Under the pieces are notes generated by a model. It did no database searches, was not told where the DNA came from, and saw only the letters and a program-made list of their open reading frames with translations. Made by a program: the position numbers and the translations under genes. 64,000 nt of DNA from Micavibrio sp. UBA6147 (lineage in GTDB: Bacteria; Pseudomonadota; Alphaproteobacteria; Micavibrionales; UBA1664), in contig DIUX01000006.1 of the NCBI GenBank assembly GCA_002423185.1, positions 124,235-188,234 on the forward strand, written 5' to 3'. Position 1 is the stretch's first letter, and every line of letters begins with the position of its first letter. Positions 63,658 through 64,000 of this stretch are shown here, piece by piece.

Positions 63658-64000
63658 ATGACCAACAAGCCATCCGACACACCCACCCCAAACCGTGCAA
63701 AAACGCACGGCGGGGTTCGCCGCGCGGTGATGAAGCTTCGTTTTTTGGCGATTGTGGTTTTGGCCGGAGTGGTGATTGGCGCGGTCATCGGGGCGGTCAT
63801 TGGCGGATTATACATTGAACGCCGCACGGCGCAGCGTCCGCCGCTGCTGGAAAACATCCCCTTTTCAACCGCCTATTATGACCGCAACGGCACGCTTTTG
63901 CGCCTCACCCTCGCCGATGACGATATGTACCGTCTTTATACGCCACTGGCGCAGATCAGCCCCGACATCATCGCCGCGACCTTGATGCAGGAAGACCGTC
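63658..64000 (+). CDS. pbpC: Penicillin-binding protein 1C (5' part, cut by window end)
   Basis: The first 114 codons of a class A-type penicillin-binding protein. A basic cytoplasmic tail is followed by a membrane anchor (about 25-50, LAIVVLAGVVIGAVIGAVIG). Then comes the start of the glycosyltransferase region (STAYYDRNGTLLRLTLAD and ISPDIIAATLMQEDR, where the final Glu-Asp matches the catalytic region of PBP1C). The position directly after the alpha-2-macroglobulin gene (26 bases) supports PBP1C rather than another class A protein. The gene continues beyond the window. Confidence 0.85.
   Translation, partial: MTNKPSDTPTPNRAKTHGGVRRAVMKLRFLAIVVLAGVVIGAVIGAVIGGLYIERRTAQRPPLLENIPFSTAYYDRNGTLLRLTLADDDMYRLYTPLAQISPDIIAATLMQEDR

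Overview
The window looks like a piece of an alphaproteobacterial chromosome of moderately high GC. Four things point that way. There are eight copies of a GGAAC-N16-CGTT-type promoter, the signature of the alphaproteobacterial general stress response (GSR) sigma factor EcfG. There is an ECF sigma factor gene. The housekeeping genes (greB, slyX, recQ, cysK/cysE, an RlmD-type methyltransferase) have a proteobacterial character. Finally, there is an outer-membrane, lipoprotein and type I secretion repertoire. The large DUF4116-type and kinase-like proteins and the alpha-2-macroglobulin/PBP1C pair would fit a Micavibrio-like lineage, but that placement is inference. I saw no rRNA, tRNA, insertion sequence, prophage or CRISPR array. 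Every long reading frame appears intact.

Layout. 1-8.2 kb (minus strand): a type I secretion operon made of a repetitive acidic secreted protein, two tandem ABC permease/ATPases and a membrane-fusion protein cut by the window edge. It is divergent from an OmpR-type regulator, with palindromic sites between them. 9.0-10.4 kb: small envelope and stress proteins. 10.5-20.4 kb: a 1810-aa protein joining an M48-like metallopeptidase to an ABC1/UbiB-like kinase domain, then two genes holding at least five enzyme domains (class II aldolase-like, methyltransferase, aminotransferase, two CoaB-like domains). 20.5-24.2 kb: small stress and envelope genes, slyX, a CHAP lipoprotein, an ArsC-like protein and greB. 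24.3-27.4 kb: a 1019-aa protein with DUF4116-like repeats. 27.5-40.6 kb: an ABC-F ATPase, a sodium/solute symporter, a lipoprotein, cysK-cysE, an RNA methyltransferase, a PRC-barrel protein, recQ and a membrane-anchored dikinase-like protein.

40.9-52.4 kb is a signalling island. It holds four stand-alone receiver proteins, a receiver-kinase, a CHASE-like kinase translationally coupled to a separate ethylene-receptor-like membrane domain, an anti-sigma-like small protein, an OmpA-like protein, a CHASE3/PAS hybrid kinase, an ECF sigma factor and another OmpR-type regulator. 52.6-57.4 kb is a MacA-MacB-TolC-type efflux operon. 57.6-64 kb is a bacterial alpha-2-macroglobulin followed by the start of a PBP1C gene.

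How it works together. The most coherent signal is a stress regulon: near-identical GGAAC-N16-CGTT elements stand in front of seven small envelope/stress genes and in front of the two-component island, in the same window as an ECF sigma factor that could read them. The regions that most deserve follow-up are the aldolase/methyltransferase plus aminotransferase/CoaB/CoaB pair, the peptidase-kinase giant, the split ethylene-receptor-like sensor, and the secretion ABC pair in which both ATPase sites look degenerate.
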